Part shown: positions 54,085 to 64,000 of the stretch, one piece after another
Layout of the letters: each line of letters starts with the position of its first letter
How positions within the stretch are numbered: the stretch's first letter is position 1
Assembly (NCBI GenBank): GCA_002633005.1
Contig: NMRA01000325.1
Location: forward strand, 38,132-102,131
DNA: 64,000 bases
Direction of reading: 5' to 3'
From: Phoronis australis
Taxonomy: Eukaryota; Phoronida; Phoronidae
Position numbers and translations under genes: made by a program
The notes under the pieces: generated by a model
What the model was told of the DNA's origin: nothing
Seen by the model: the letters and a program-made list of their open reading frames with translations, nothing else
Databases searched by the model: none

Positions 54085-54149
54085 TTCGGGCTCCTCCCGA
54101 ACTTGGTTGCCAATAGTTTAGCCCCAGCAATTCTCGGGCTCCTCCCGAG
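54085..54149. repeat. Two TCGGG-CTCCT-CCCGA hairpins 48 bp apart
   Basis: TTCGGGCTCCTCCCGAA (54085-54101) and CTCGGGCTCCTCCCGAG (54133-54149). The outermost pair changes from T-A to C-G, i.e. pairing is preserved. Flanking bases (TTGGTTGC, TTGATTGC) are also similar. Confidence 0.7.
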
Positions 54150-56180
54150 CTTGATTGCATCTCACCTTTCGGATCTGAATAACCAAATTGCCCCGTTCTT
54201 GCACACACAACTATTAATCAGCGACTGGCTTGCCCGTGTATCAGAGCTGTATAAATCACAACGCAGCGATACTAAATCATGGAACAACTGGATTGCTTGT
54301 AAGTGTGAAATATTGTAGTTATATATTCTTACAATAAACCTATGTATTATTCACCAACTTTTAGTTTTCAATATCACCCTCAGTCCGCACCGTACTCGTA
54401 AAATCGGGGCGCCTTGGTCGTAGATACCGCCCCCGTTACACGATCAACCAGAGGAGATTCTGTCACCGCAAATGAATTCGTATGATCATCTGTGAAAGGA
54501 AATTTTCCTTGACGATGGTCCCAGACTGGACTGAGCAGTATTTCATTGCAATTTATTTTAAATTGTTACTTATACGTATACACTGTCGGCATCAGCAGGG
54601 AATAGGACACAGCTGGGTTTCCATTGGCATCTTCTGGGCTAAACAATTATGCTTCTTTTTGGTACCATTGAAATTACCGTAAGGTAATTAAAGTGTCCTT
54701 AGTGAAGTTCTGGTGGGTTTAACCACGCAAGAGATCTTGTATGGGATACCTGTTCTATTTTATACAGTGCTGCCCTTCGTACACCCAGTTTTCCGGTGAA
54801 CTCATCTTTTTGATTCTCGTTGGTTCAAGGAATTCAAAAATATTTTAAGTACAGTTTTGTAGTAGCTACATACTTTGTGCGCATAAATCGACACTTCCGC
54901 CTCCCTCCACAAAAGTGTGATAATGAATTCAAATGGATTGGTTGGAAAAACCAGCCATCAACCGCCAGTCGTAACATAAAGTATGGCATTTTTCTACGAC
55001 TACGTCGCTTTTGTAACTGAATGTGCAAAAAATTGAGTCACGTACGGATAGAGGAATATCCTATGCTACTGACTCGTTTCCTCACAGTTTTCATTTATTC
55101 ACAATCCGGGATTTCATTCAAAATGCCACTCGCTGTTTTCGCGTTGGTTTTGAACGGTGGATGATCTTCTGTCCCTGTGTCCGTCCTCCATCTGTATCAC
55201 GACTGGTTAGATTCATTGCATTCAAAGTTAAACTGAACACTTCAGGCTACTTTTTCGCTTTGGTATGTTTGTAGTATATTATACTGTATAGCATTAAAAA
55301 TGATAAAAATAATTCAAATATTATAATGTTATATTTTGATAATGCGCTCACGTTGTGTGCGAACAAGTCTATTTTCGTAGAAATACACAGACATTGGCTC
55401 AGTCATTTGTTGTGGCCTAGATAATAGAACCTGACACACTGCGCGACAGACCTTTCTATTCGCTGCAAAAGTGTACCTACACTTGACTTTCACTATTCAT
55501 GTTGCCTTTTTGATTACGAGTTTAAAGAAGTAATCCTGAGCAGCAACGAGTTTAATTTTTCGGATAACTAATAATAACATTGGCAGGGTCTTGATTACAT
55601 TGTGCCGTTATAGTATAGAATTTTAAGTCCGTCACAGGGTTAAGGCATCCAGGTATGACTCATTTGCGCGTCAGTTTTGGCTTGCATGTTCCTAAGAACG
55701 CGTTTAGAGGTGTCACTTTCAAGCCTTCGAGCTTCGATAGTTTGCAATACTCCGGTTATAACCTTTTGATTGATATCCTGTTCTAACACGTTCTTTGTCA
55801 TATGTATGCCAGGTGGCATAAACCAGTTACTAAATTTATAGTCTAGTACTAACCCTGGTATGCCAAATCAACAATGGCGAGGTTGCGTACAAACTGACAC
55901 GGTGAAAATGAATTTTGAGTACATCCCGGTTAGCTGGTTATTTCTTCACGGCATCAGATTTTCATGACCGATCCAAAAACGGAAATCCCAAAAACAAATC
56001 GAAAGCATTTTAATCCAGTATGGTATAAGTCTGAAACTGTACCCTAAGCACATCACTAACAGGTGAGACCCGTTCAGTTAGAGGGTTCTCCTCAGGATCA
56101 CTTCTGTCATAGGCCAAGTACCCCACTATAATTATGTCACCAACACAGCAATATTGTAACGAAGTCCACTACTTCTGACA
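54150..56180. other. No recognisable gene
   Basis: Region upstream of the SSAT first exon. No exon or element family is identified with confidence. Confidence 0.4.
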
Positions 56181-56185
56181 TAATT

Positions 56186-56263
<78 letters not shown>

Positions 56264-56267
56264 TGTA
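56186..56267. repeat. (TA)n(TG)n compound microsatellite
   Basis: TA repeats followed by about 25 TG repeats. Confidence 0.95.
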
Positions 56268-56605
56268 TTTATTATCATTTACAAACAATTACAAAAACAA
56301 ACAAACAAGTAAGTACACCATTCATTCACGCATGCACACCTCAGGAAGACCATTCTCATATCTCGTTTAAAGTAAATAAGTTCTACATGAAGTTAACATG
56401 AACAATAAAATTTTCCCATTTCGCAGAGAAGCTGTCATATACAAAGTTTTTATGTGCATTTAATTTTTCAGCATTATATTATTCATAAGTTTTTGTAACG
56501 AACTTGAGAAAATTAGGTATATTTTTGTGACATCTCTCCTTGTAAATGTACTGTTTAGCTAGTAGAAGCAAAATGTTAAATAGAAAATCACTTTTCACAT
56601 AATAT

Positions 56606-56637
56606 CAGGAAGAGATAAACATGGTTTTCTCTTCCTG
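56606..56637. repeat. CAGGAAGAGA hairpin, copy 3
   Basis: A 10-bp stem CAGGAAGAGA / TCTCTTCCTG, with AACATGGTT in the loop. It is the same motif as at 11522 and 52735. Confidence 0.65.
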
Positions 56638-57310
56638 ACAGTATCAATTAAATTCACGCTTAAATGAAAGGGACGAGTGGTCGTATTTACTGACGACGTG
56701 TACAAGACTAAATAATCAACGGATTCTGTACAGCCCTTGTGAATGTGTATTTGCAATGGCTCAAAGACCGTGATTATCTTCAATTTACAGTTTTGGCAAA
56801 CGCGTTAACGAGTAGAACTCGAAGGCGCCTAGGCTTCCATTCTTTGCCGCCCGTTACGTGAACATTCTGGCATTCTATTCTTGGGAATACCCCCCCCCCC
56901 CTCCCCGCTCCGACTGACCCCCTACCAGAGCTGATGGACATTCCGTGCCCGTGATCGCTTGTTACATTTGTATATAGTACATGATTGTACGTTAAGTTTT
57001 ATTCCCTTGTCTGCGGAGTGAATTTATTTCCAATCCAACTAGTAAAATGCCACCCCTATGAGAATGATATCTCTGAAATCCCACATCATCGAGATTTACG
57101 AGATTAATGGCTAATCGTCGATTTTTTGTCGCACGTTGAGGTTTTTTGTCTCCAGTATAAGGGGGAATGGTGAAAAGTTCAATACAATACCGTTGGTTTT
57201 CAAACAATTAATAATGTCATGACACTGAATTGCCAGGTAATACCAGTCTGTGAGATGTACACGTTTATTGGAGTTCCGACAATGCAAGCAACAATTTCCG
57301 GAACTGTAGT

Positions 57311-57311
<1 letters not shown>

Positions 57312-57366
<55 letters not shown>
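57312..57366. repeat. (CAG)n trinucleotide repeat
   Basis: About 17 CAG/CTG triplets. They lie directly after AATAAAG on the minus strand and may be the terminal microsatellite of the LINE. Confidence 0.9.
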
Positions 57367-57368
<2 letters not shown>

Positions 57369-58181
57369 CACTTTATTCACGTTAAGACAAAAATACGATT
57401 AATGCAAATTTAGGCTTATGGAGACTCCTTGAAGGACCCGTAGGATCCGCTGACCACGGAGCCACCAGAGAATAAAAATACAGTGTTGCAGATAATCAGA
57501 ATTACAAAATTAGGTGATAATGTGATTTAAAACTACTTGTAAAAAGACTAGGAGAGATTATCGAAAATAGTTACACTCAAGTTCATAACTTTCAAAACAA
57601 ACGTCTTAAAATAATTTAAAACAGAGGATAACGAATGGGTAAAAATTTATTGAGAAACACTTTCAGGAAAGTTATTAGTGATATGAGGTAGGGCGTTGCA
57701 AACTGAATCTTCAGCAAATGATTTAGTACAACGAGAAGTTTGTAGAAGATGTCGTTGCCTAGTGTAATGTTCATGATTAGACCCACGGGTTATTAAATTG
57801 AACGTGTTAAAAATGAAGGTAAGTAATTATGAACATATTTGTAGAAAAATTTGATAATAGCAACAACATACAAGGATCTGTATGGGCATTAAAATAACTA
57901 GAGGTAATAGTGCGAATAACCTTTTTCTGTAATTTGAATATTCTATCAAAATGATGTTCACACCCCCATAGCAGAATGCCATAATTAAAATGAGGAAGGA
58001 TGAGACCATTATATACAGTTTCAAAGTTTCAAAGGGCAAGAAATGTTTAATGTCCTTGAGAACACCACAGAATATGCTTACCTTTGTCAACACATTGTTT
58101 ATGTGTGGAGTCCATAATAGGTTTTTGTTGATGGTGACACCAAGTAAATTGAATGAACTAACTCTTTCAATTTCCAAGTTC

Positions 58182-58407
58182 GTGCGCGCACCCATGGGGG
58201 GGGGAAGTGGGTAAAAAGGTCCGCCTCAAAGAAACAAAAAGTCCGAGAAAACGAGACAAAAGTCCACTAAAAAGGCGCAGACGCACAATTCACAGACATA
58301 AAGGTGGTATCCCGTTCTTTTTTTAGTCCTCCCGCTTTTTTTGTTAGCGAAGGTCCACTTTGTCGAGATTCGAGCCCCCTCCATATTAAAGGCTGGATGC
58401 GCGCACG
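58182..58407 (-). mobile_element. MITE family A copy 4, inserted in the LINE
   Basis: Ends GTGCGCGCACCC and GGATGCGCGCAC. The interior is the reverse complement of copy 1 (GCAAAAAGGTCCGCCTC-like, ACAAAAGTCCACTAAAAA). It interrupts the LINE frame between the NFKV and NLEIERVSSFNLLG parts. Confidence 0.8.
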
Positions 58408-58763
58408 AACTTATTAAACTTTAAAATTAAAATCATCAATACATTTTGGGAGTTTATGAAAAACCTTGAATTTTGTTTTAGTTGCATTTAAAACCAGTCC
58501 ATTTACACTTAAACCAGACTGAATTTTCTCTAGCTCCCCACAAAAAATATGTGACTCATTAACAGACAACGTGCCATGAATATCATAAATAATAGTAGTA
58601 TCATCAGTATAATGTATGCAGTCAAATAAACTCGTGGACTTCACAAAATCATTTATATAAATGACGATTAATAACGGACCCAGTACAGAGCCTTGTGGGA
58701 CACCTCCCAAAGTAGTCCTTGTGCGAGTTAATAGCAATAACGCGAGATTCTGTGAGACCTAAC

Positions 58764-59798
58764 TGTGACGTCACCGGAAGTAGGGCAAAAGCTTGTCGTT
58801 TGTCCATTTGCCTGATACGTTAGCAGAATGTATTCCGTATGCTGTTATGGGAAATGTAATTCAGATTCGCGCTACAATATGTTCCATCGCGTTCTGTACT
58901 AATTTCGACCTGTATATTGTAAACGGGCGGTAGGAGAACTCCGCTCACTGATTAAGAGTTTTCACCTCGTAAAAGATACATTGTACACCTAAAGCTATCA
59001 CTTAAAAAGCGCCTACTTTTTTCAGTGGTCCTTTCGGCTTCTAAACATACCTTCGATCAAGCATGGCTACGAGAATTAAGATGACTTTGGCGAAGAATTC
59101 CATATCCACTTTTGGTTACCGTTAAAGTTTTCATAGAACGCACGATAACCATAACAAAGCACTTCAACTGAGTCGAGTGGGTATGAGGCAAAGGCTAGCG
59201 CGAGACTGAGCGAAGCGCGTGACCTGGCGCGTGACACTTGCAAAATAGCATGGGAAGATATTGTTAATTTGGTAGGATTTATGTCCCTTGGATTTTTGTT
59301 CGTCAGCAAGCGTGATTTCACGTAACTTCCTCAAAATGGCTCCCGGTGAGAGAAACTCATGCAAATCGCGCGATTTTCATTGATATGTTCAAGTTATTTG
59401 TTGAATAACTGTATCCAGAGTCATGGTATGGGTTAATTATAACTACATGTGCAAATTATATGGATGTTTCATTTGATTTTTTTTCCTGTATTTTGAAATG
59501 AGTGACATTTAATGGGTATATACTATCGCCCTTGTATGGCTGCGGCATTCACTTCAGGCCTAGTCCGGGTTGAGTTCCAATTTCAGTTCGTTTACAGCTT
59601 CGCACAAGATAAGAAGTTCACTTTTTATTTGTCCATTCACAGTTACTCCACGATCCATCTACCATTTCTTAAGTTGTGTTAACGTTTTAAACATAAAATT
59701 CTCCACAAGAACTCCAAAAAGATTTAGTGTGTGTAGCAAAGACTCGGCAGGCAAAACGGCAACATAGCGGGATTTGCCCTACTTCCGGTGAGGTCACA
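58764..59798 (+). mobile_element. 1.03-kb DNA transposon with 26-bp TIRs and a THAP-like start, inserted in the LINE
   Basis: The 26-bp terminal inverted repeats (TGTGACGTCACCGGAAGTAG then GGCAAA) differ at one base. It splits the LINE RT just before the GVPQGS block. From 58828 a short frame reads MYSVCCYGKCNSDSRYNMFH and stops at 58902, resembling the opening of a THAP domain as in P-element-type transposases. No further transposase is visible, so it is non-autonomous. A diverged relative lies at 24770-25290. No clear target duplication. Confidence 0.72.
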
Positions 59799-60699
59799 TT
59801 GAATCATAGGAAACTAGCAATTGAGCTATTGGAACTGTGTTAGATTTTGTATTATTAATCTGAACATACTGAGCCCGATTAGGGAGATAGTTTCTCAAAA
59901 AACTTAAAGACAAGGGGTTGCAACCATAATATAGAAGTTTGTCGAGTAAAATAGAATGACACAAAGAGTCAAGAGCTTTGGAAAGATCAATTAGAATGGC
60001 CAGATGTCATTTATTACTTTCCATAGCCTTGACAATTCTATCCATAATTTCAACTAAAGCCAGTGCCCCCCACAAAAACCACGCTGGGCAGGATGTAGCA
60101 AGCCATTAGATTGAAAATAATCGTAAAGTTGATGATAAATGAGTTTTTCAAAAATCTTACAAAAGCAAGGAAGAACGGAAATAGGCCTGCAATTATCTAA
60201 AAACAACGAGTCCCCTTTTTAAATACAGGAATAACTTGGCAATTTTCATGTTGTCTGGAAAATTTTGGTTGAAAATGGACTGGTTAAGCACAACACACAA
60301 TGGTTCAATCAATAGATTACTTAGCCATTTTATTATTTTCATGGATATGCCGTCATGACCACAAGTAGGTTTAGCTGGAAAAGAATTAATCACTTTACTA
60401 ATATCAATATGGTAAACTGGTTCAAAGTCAAATCTACATGTAGCAGTGGATTCACAATCTAAAAAAGACACATGTGACAAATTTGAAGAATGACTAGGTA
60501 GAGAGCGTGAGGCAATATTACTAAAATAATTATTGATTAGAAATGATTTACAATCTCACCCTCGTCACAAACCATTTCATCATTTATCTTCAATTTAGTA
60601 GGATTATTTATTTCAATAAATTATTAATTTCCTTCCAAGTGTCCTTGGGAGAACCAACATGGGCTCGAAACAGTTTCTGATAATAAAGCAGCTGTAGAG

Positions 60700-63000
60700 G
60701 GTCCAGGTTGCTCATGAGGAAGATGGCATGAAAATTGCTGCCGACCGGGAGGCGTTACGAGCATCCTGGCACGGTACAGAAATTTTAGCAACCTGGAGAG
60801 CCGAAGGAGACGCCAGTAGGCTACGGAGGACGTGACGCCGTTATCTTCCGCTCCTGTAGGAATTATTTATAATTACGCCACTACGCAAAAGATAAAAAAA
60901 TCCATATGTAATTATCATTTCGCATGCCTGACCGGTTTTAGAATATTTTTTAATACTAAAAACCAAGAGTGTTACCAAAATGAGAAAAATAACAGCGTGT
61001 AATAGTACCATAAAAAGTAAAATGAACCAGAGAGCTTATATAAATGACTTGTTAAGCCATTAGACAAATTAAATTTAACTTGTTAAATGCATTTGTCGTC
61101 ATTATTTTGACATTTGTCTCTTTATTTTGATACCAACCCTTAGGGTTTATTTTGCATTACTCATCTCTATTTATAGTCTCAAGGGCCTACTTTTGCATTC
61201 CTACATTTCTCTATGCGACACCTGATTGGTCGCCCATATTTCCTTTGTTCAGTTCAACGTGGTCTCTCTCATTCAGCCACCTATCTCGTAGTCTACAAGA
61301 CCTACGTTCGTTCTCTGCATTTTTTCCCACCCCCCATCCCGGGTGTCGGTTCCACTTTCTCTTTTCTCATATACATTTTCCTGTTAGGTGTTTTCAATTT
61401 TTGTGTTCATGTTCTGTACTTTTCCTTTAAGCCCTTCAGGCAGTTCTTTTGTTTTGTTCCCTCTTTCAGGGCTATTCAATGTACACGCCGGTGGGCGTTT
61501 TGTCCATGCCCATCTTGCAGAGTCTTACTTAGTTCTATCTATTTACGTATTTACATTATTCGCAATCCTCCTCTTGTTTTACTCTGCAACATAGCTCATG
61601 GCGTACCCCGGGCAAAATAGATTACGATAAATAATTCCAATGATTCAAAAGATTTCTACCCAATAAATACAAAGGTTTTGGAATATGGATCCTTCACACC
61701 TGCTGTGGATAGTTTGGTCAGACATTCATCCAAAATTATACATCTTTATATGTAATAATTAATTGGACCTTTGGTGCCGTTTGATACAATTTTCAGTAAG
61801 AAATTCAAAATGCCGTGACATTTACGAAATTTGCAGATAAAGGTTTTCTGATAGATAAGAATGAGCAAACATCTATCACGTAGCTTTGAAATGTACTGTG
61901 GTTAGCTCATCGTAACACTGGGTGCAGTGTGGTTTCGATAAAATTTTAGAAATAAACTTTTTCTTCAGAACGTAAAGGTGATCCTCATACGATTGCCGTA
62001 AACAAGAGACATTGGGTCACATTTTTACGATTGTTATGTTACCAAAGAAAGTAGACTCAAGAAAATAGCAATATTCACAAAAACACACGATCTTATTCTG
62101 AGCACCTGTTGCATAGTTGTTCCGGTCAACATCCAAAAACGAAAAAACGGAACAGATGAATTTAAAAGCGGGTCTTCAGGTCTAAGTCAAATCCAAAACG
62201 TCAGGGTGAAATGTTCGCTGCAACACACAAAGAAGTATCGACATCGTATTTTGAGATGTAACACCCAAAAGTCTCGACAGAGTTTGTTGTTGTTGTTGTT
62301 GTGTTTATTGTTGTTGCTGTTGTTTTATATAGTTGAATGGGAAACTGCGGCTGTCGCAGAAACACATGAAACGTAACATTTTATCGTTTTAGTCGAGCGA
62401 TAAAATATGGCTATATCGCGTGGGAAATTACAATGGTATATGATAATAGGTTAATTTGGCCAAAAAGCGGAAATTTTAAATTGTGCGGGATTCCGAAAAA
62501 ATCAAAAAGTGGGACAGTCCGCCAAGAGCTGGGAAATCGGAAAATACATAGTACGCTGTCAGCAACACGAAGTACTAGGTAATTTTTTTCCTTTAAATCT
62601 CATTTCATTGGTGTAGGTAAATATCACTGACATGATAGCAGTAGCCGTACTTCTCAGAAATCGAATTAACAGAAAACGGCATTTGGGCAACAGGTAAATA
62701 TTGCACAAATGAACTGTTACAGAAAAAAATGAGAATAGAAATATTACACACGCACACGCACGCACGCACGCATCCAAACACACTTTGAGTAATTTTTCGG
62801 AAGTAACGTAAACACATCTGTTTTAGGGCCTAAACGTAACTTATTTCTGCAAAATACTTTAAATTAAGAATTATGTAAAGGGCGTTTGTCAAGTTTGGCG
62901 GCTGTTTTGTGGAATGCGCTGAAAAAAATTCAATGAAACTGGTTTGCTGGTGTTTTGAATGAGAAAAGCCAAGTTTTTTAGCCGTAACCTATTTTTGATG
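60700..63000. other. No recognisable gene
   Basis: Open frames at 61152-61620 encode Phe/Ser-rich low-complexity products with no domain. (TTG)n at 62285-62325. It may include 3' exons of the right-edge gene, but none was recognised. Confidence 0.4.
62285..62325. repeat. (TTG)n microsatellite
   Basis: Imperfect TTG triplets. Confidence 0.85.
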
Positions 63001-63008
63001 CAGCTTAC

Positions 63009-63898
63009 CTTCAACTCCTGTCGCTTGCTGTCTGAGAAACCCGCTGCGATTTCAATTGACTGTCGAACAGATCAAAGTTGACAAAAGCCAGTTGGTAAGG
63101 GGAGTACTATGATCACATTTTTAGAAAGGCAATCTTGGGGAGGAAATGTCAAATTTGGGATTTTTGGTCCTATTATGATATGCTGGAATTTTTTCGCTGT
63201 GAATTAACTGATTAACATATGTGGCATAATTTAGTTTCAGTTATCATGAGCAGTGCGCGTGAGTTAATTGGGAATGCTACAAAACTCTTTGCTTTTTCAG
63301 ACTCTTGATAAGGATTTGAGAAAACGTCTCCCACTTCGGTGTGCGTTCTCGGCAGCCAAAACCCTGTATCAACTGTAGTATGTCCCCAGGAAGTTAACTA
63401 AGAGCTTACCGCTTGCATTGTGGGTAGTAAGATCTACCAACAGGACTGTCATCCAACGAGTGTCGAGCCAGATAAGATGTTTTATACCACAATATTAGCC
63501 TGAAATGACAGATACAACCGTGTAATAACCCATAAAGTTATCTCACTAGTGAGATAACGATTTGGCGGGAAACCGAGGACGGAGTCGAACCCGGGACCTT
63601 GAGTTTGCTGGTCGCCGACCTTAACCACTACACTACGCAGCGGCTGACGTCATCAAGAGTGAAAATAGAATACTTAAATGAGCACGCGCAATAATCGCAC
63701 GTTCAACAAACCACATTGTACTGTACTTATACGCTGCGAAAAATAAGACACATAATTTCCATAAAAATGACATCTTAATTCAATGAAATATTTCTCTCAT
63801 GTCCTCTTACTTGTAAATCACCGATCTCCAGTTTGAATGCGGGTATCGTGTCGTCAGGATCTTTGGCTTGAGAATTATATTCAGTTACCAGTGGTAAC
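63009..63898 (-). CDS. Two internal exons of an unrecognised gene running in from the right edge
   Basis: Exon 63811-63898 (acceptor GTAG, donor GTAAGA) encodes 29 residues starting LPLVTEYNSQAKDPDDTIP and ending FKLEIGDLQ. Exon 63009-63059 (acceptor TGTTCGACAG, donor GTAAGC, 51 nt) encodes SIEIAAGFSDSKRQELK. Both are open and join in phase 0, which chance would rarely give. I do not recognise the protein. A tRNA-like SINE sits in the intron between them. Confidence 0.42.
63537..63558. repeat. 22-bp perfect palindrome
   Basis: GTTATCTCACTAGTGAGATA+AC reads the same on both strands. It directly abuts the tRNA-like sequence. Confidence 0.85.
63560..63648 (-). repeat. tRNA-derived SINE head or tRNA pseudogene
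   Basis: On the minus strand an A box TAGTGTAGTGG (63625-63635) is followed 33 nt later by a B box GGTTCGACTCC (63581-63591), the spacing of an internal RNA polymerase III promoter. The acceptor arms do not pair and the T stem is imperfect, so it is not a working tRNA. Confidence 0.65.
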
Positions 63899-64000
63899 CT
63901 ACTTTAGCAGACGATAATTTCCCGGTCAAAGCTTAGCGTGAAAAAAACGTGTTTTAAGCTATAATAGTTGGTAAACCTTAATTTATAAATTCAGTTTATT

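Larger units (their letters stand above)
57312..60690 (-). mobile_element. LINE (non-LTR retrotransposon), RT region, with two nested insertions
   Basis: The minus strand reads, from 60690 down: DTWKEIN linker, FPAKPTCGHDGISMKIIKWL, LNQSIFNQNFPDNMKIAKLF, a frameshift near 60215, then RPISVLPCFCKIFEKLIYHQ, ILIDLSKALDSLCHSILLDK, LRNYLPNRAQYVQINN; after an insertion GGVPQGSVLGPLL, YINDF, IHYTDDTTI (the YADD active-site block mutated to YTDD); after a second insertion SSFNLLGVTINKNLLWTPHI. This RT order is that of CR1/Jockey-like LINEs. The 3' end appears to be GAATAAAGTGTACTA followed by (CTG)n (57312-57363). It is inactive because of the insertions and frameshifts. Confidence 0.8.

Noticed and set aside
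57111-57413. Cys-rich or Ala-rich frames across the CAG repeat
   Set aside because: Trinucleotide repeat read in different frames, at the end of a LINE.
61152-61620. Phe/Ser-rich plus-strand frames
   Set aside because: Pyrimidine-rich DNA gives overlapping open frames with no domain or start context.
63560-63648. Functional tRNA gene
   Set aside because: A and B boxes are present, but the acceptor arms do not pair and the T stem is broken.

Overview
This is a gene-poor, intron-rich, repeat-rich piece of an animal nuclear genome. Spliced exons with GT-AG borders encode recognisable metazoan proteins. The rest is full of LINE, Penelope-like, Ty3/gypsy-like, hAT-like, PIF/Harbinger-like and MITE-type elements, microsatellites and minisatellites. 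Nothing looks bacterial. Two single Ns (1075, 48166) show it is a draft assembly. The repeat spectrum, the small secreted fibrinogen-like protein and the FA-methyltransferase-like domain fit a marine invertebrate such as an anthozoan or a basal deuterostome. The phylum cannot be fixed from the sequence alone.

Protein-coding content, all main genes on the minus strand: (1) a signal-peptide exon near 10.1-10.26 kb and two exons at 6.6-7.8 kb encoding a farnesoic-acid-O-methyltransferase-like (Methyltransf_FA) domain; (2) ZCCHC10, with its CCHC zinc-knuckle exon at 21977-22138, a 49-nt basic exon at 19000-19048 and a Ser/Asp-rich terminal exon ending at 15639; (3) a complete five-exon spermidine/spermine N1-acetyltransferase (SAT1/SAT2-like) gene from 53484 down to 30122, whose exons join in phase to exactly 168 codons plus stop; (4) a three-exon secreted fibrinogen-like/CNTNAP-like gene at 41687-42985 with its own TATA box, lying inside the 18.8-kb first intron of (3) on the same strand; (5) two in-phase exons of an unrecognised gene entering from the right edge (63009-63898). 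On the plus strand there is a THAP-domain first exon (43839-43916) and some weaker candidate exons.

Mobile DNA by region: Ty3/gypsy LTR remnant (0.65-1.46 kb); MITEs at 6.0, 8.1 and 9.1 kb; Penelope-like fragment (14.75-15.56 kb); minisatellites at 6.4, 14.4, 17.2, 18.0-19.0 and 21.8 kb; hAT-like elements (19.3-21.5, 24.0-24.5, 50.9-52.1 kb); inverted-repeat element (36.57-37.24 kb); LINE fragment (37.8-40.0 kb); possible LTR plus primer-binding site (40.84-41.1 kb); PIF/Harbinger transposase relic (46.4-46.7 kb); Penelope GIY-YIG relic (47.1-47.6 kb); and a LINE (57.3-60.7 kb) carrying two nested DNA-element insertions.

The most interesting points are: hammerhead-ribozyme-like cores in Penelope-type tails at three loci, one an inverted pair; a 45-bp satellite that begins exactly at a ZCCHC10 5' splice site; the gene-within-intron arrangement; a family of short palindromic dimers (CATGGGCGGCGCA type); and a hairpin motif repeated at three unrelated places.
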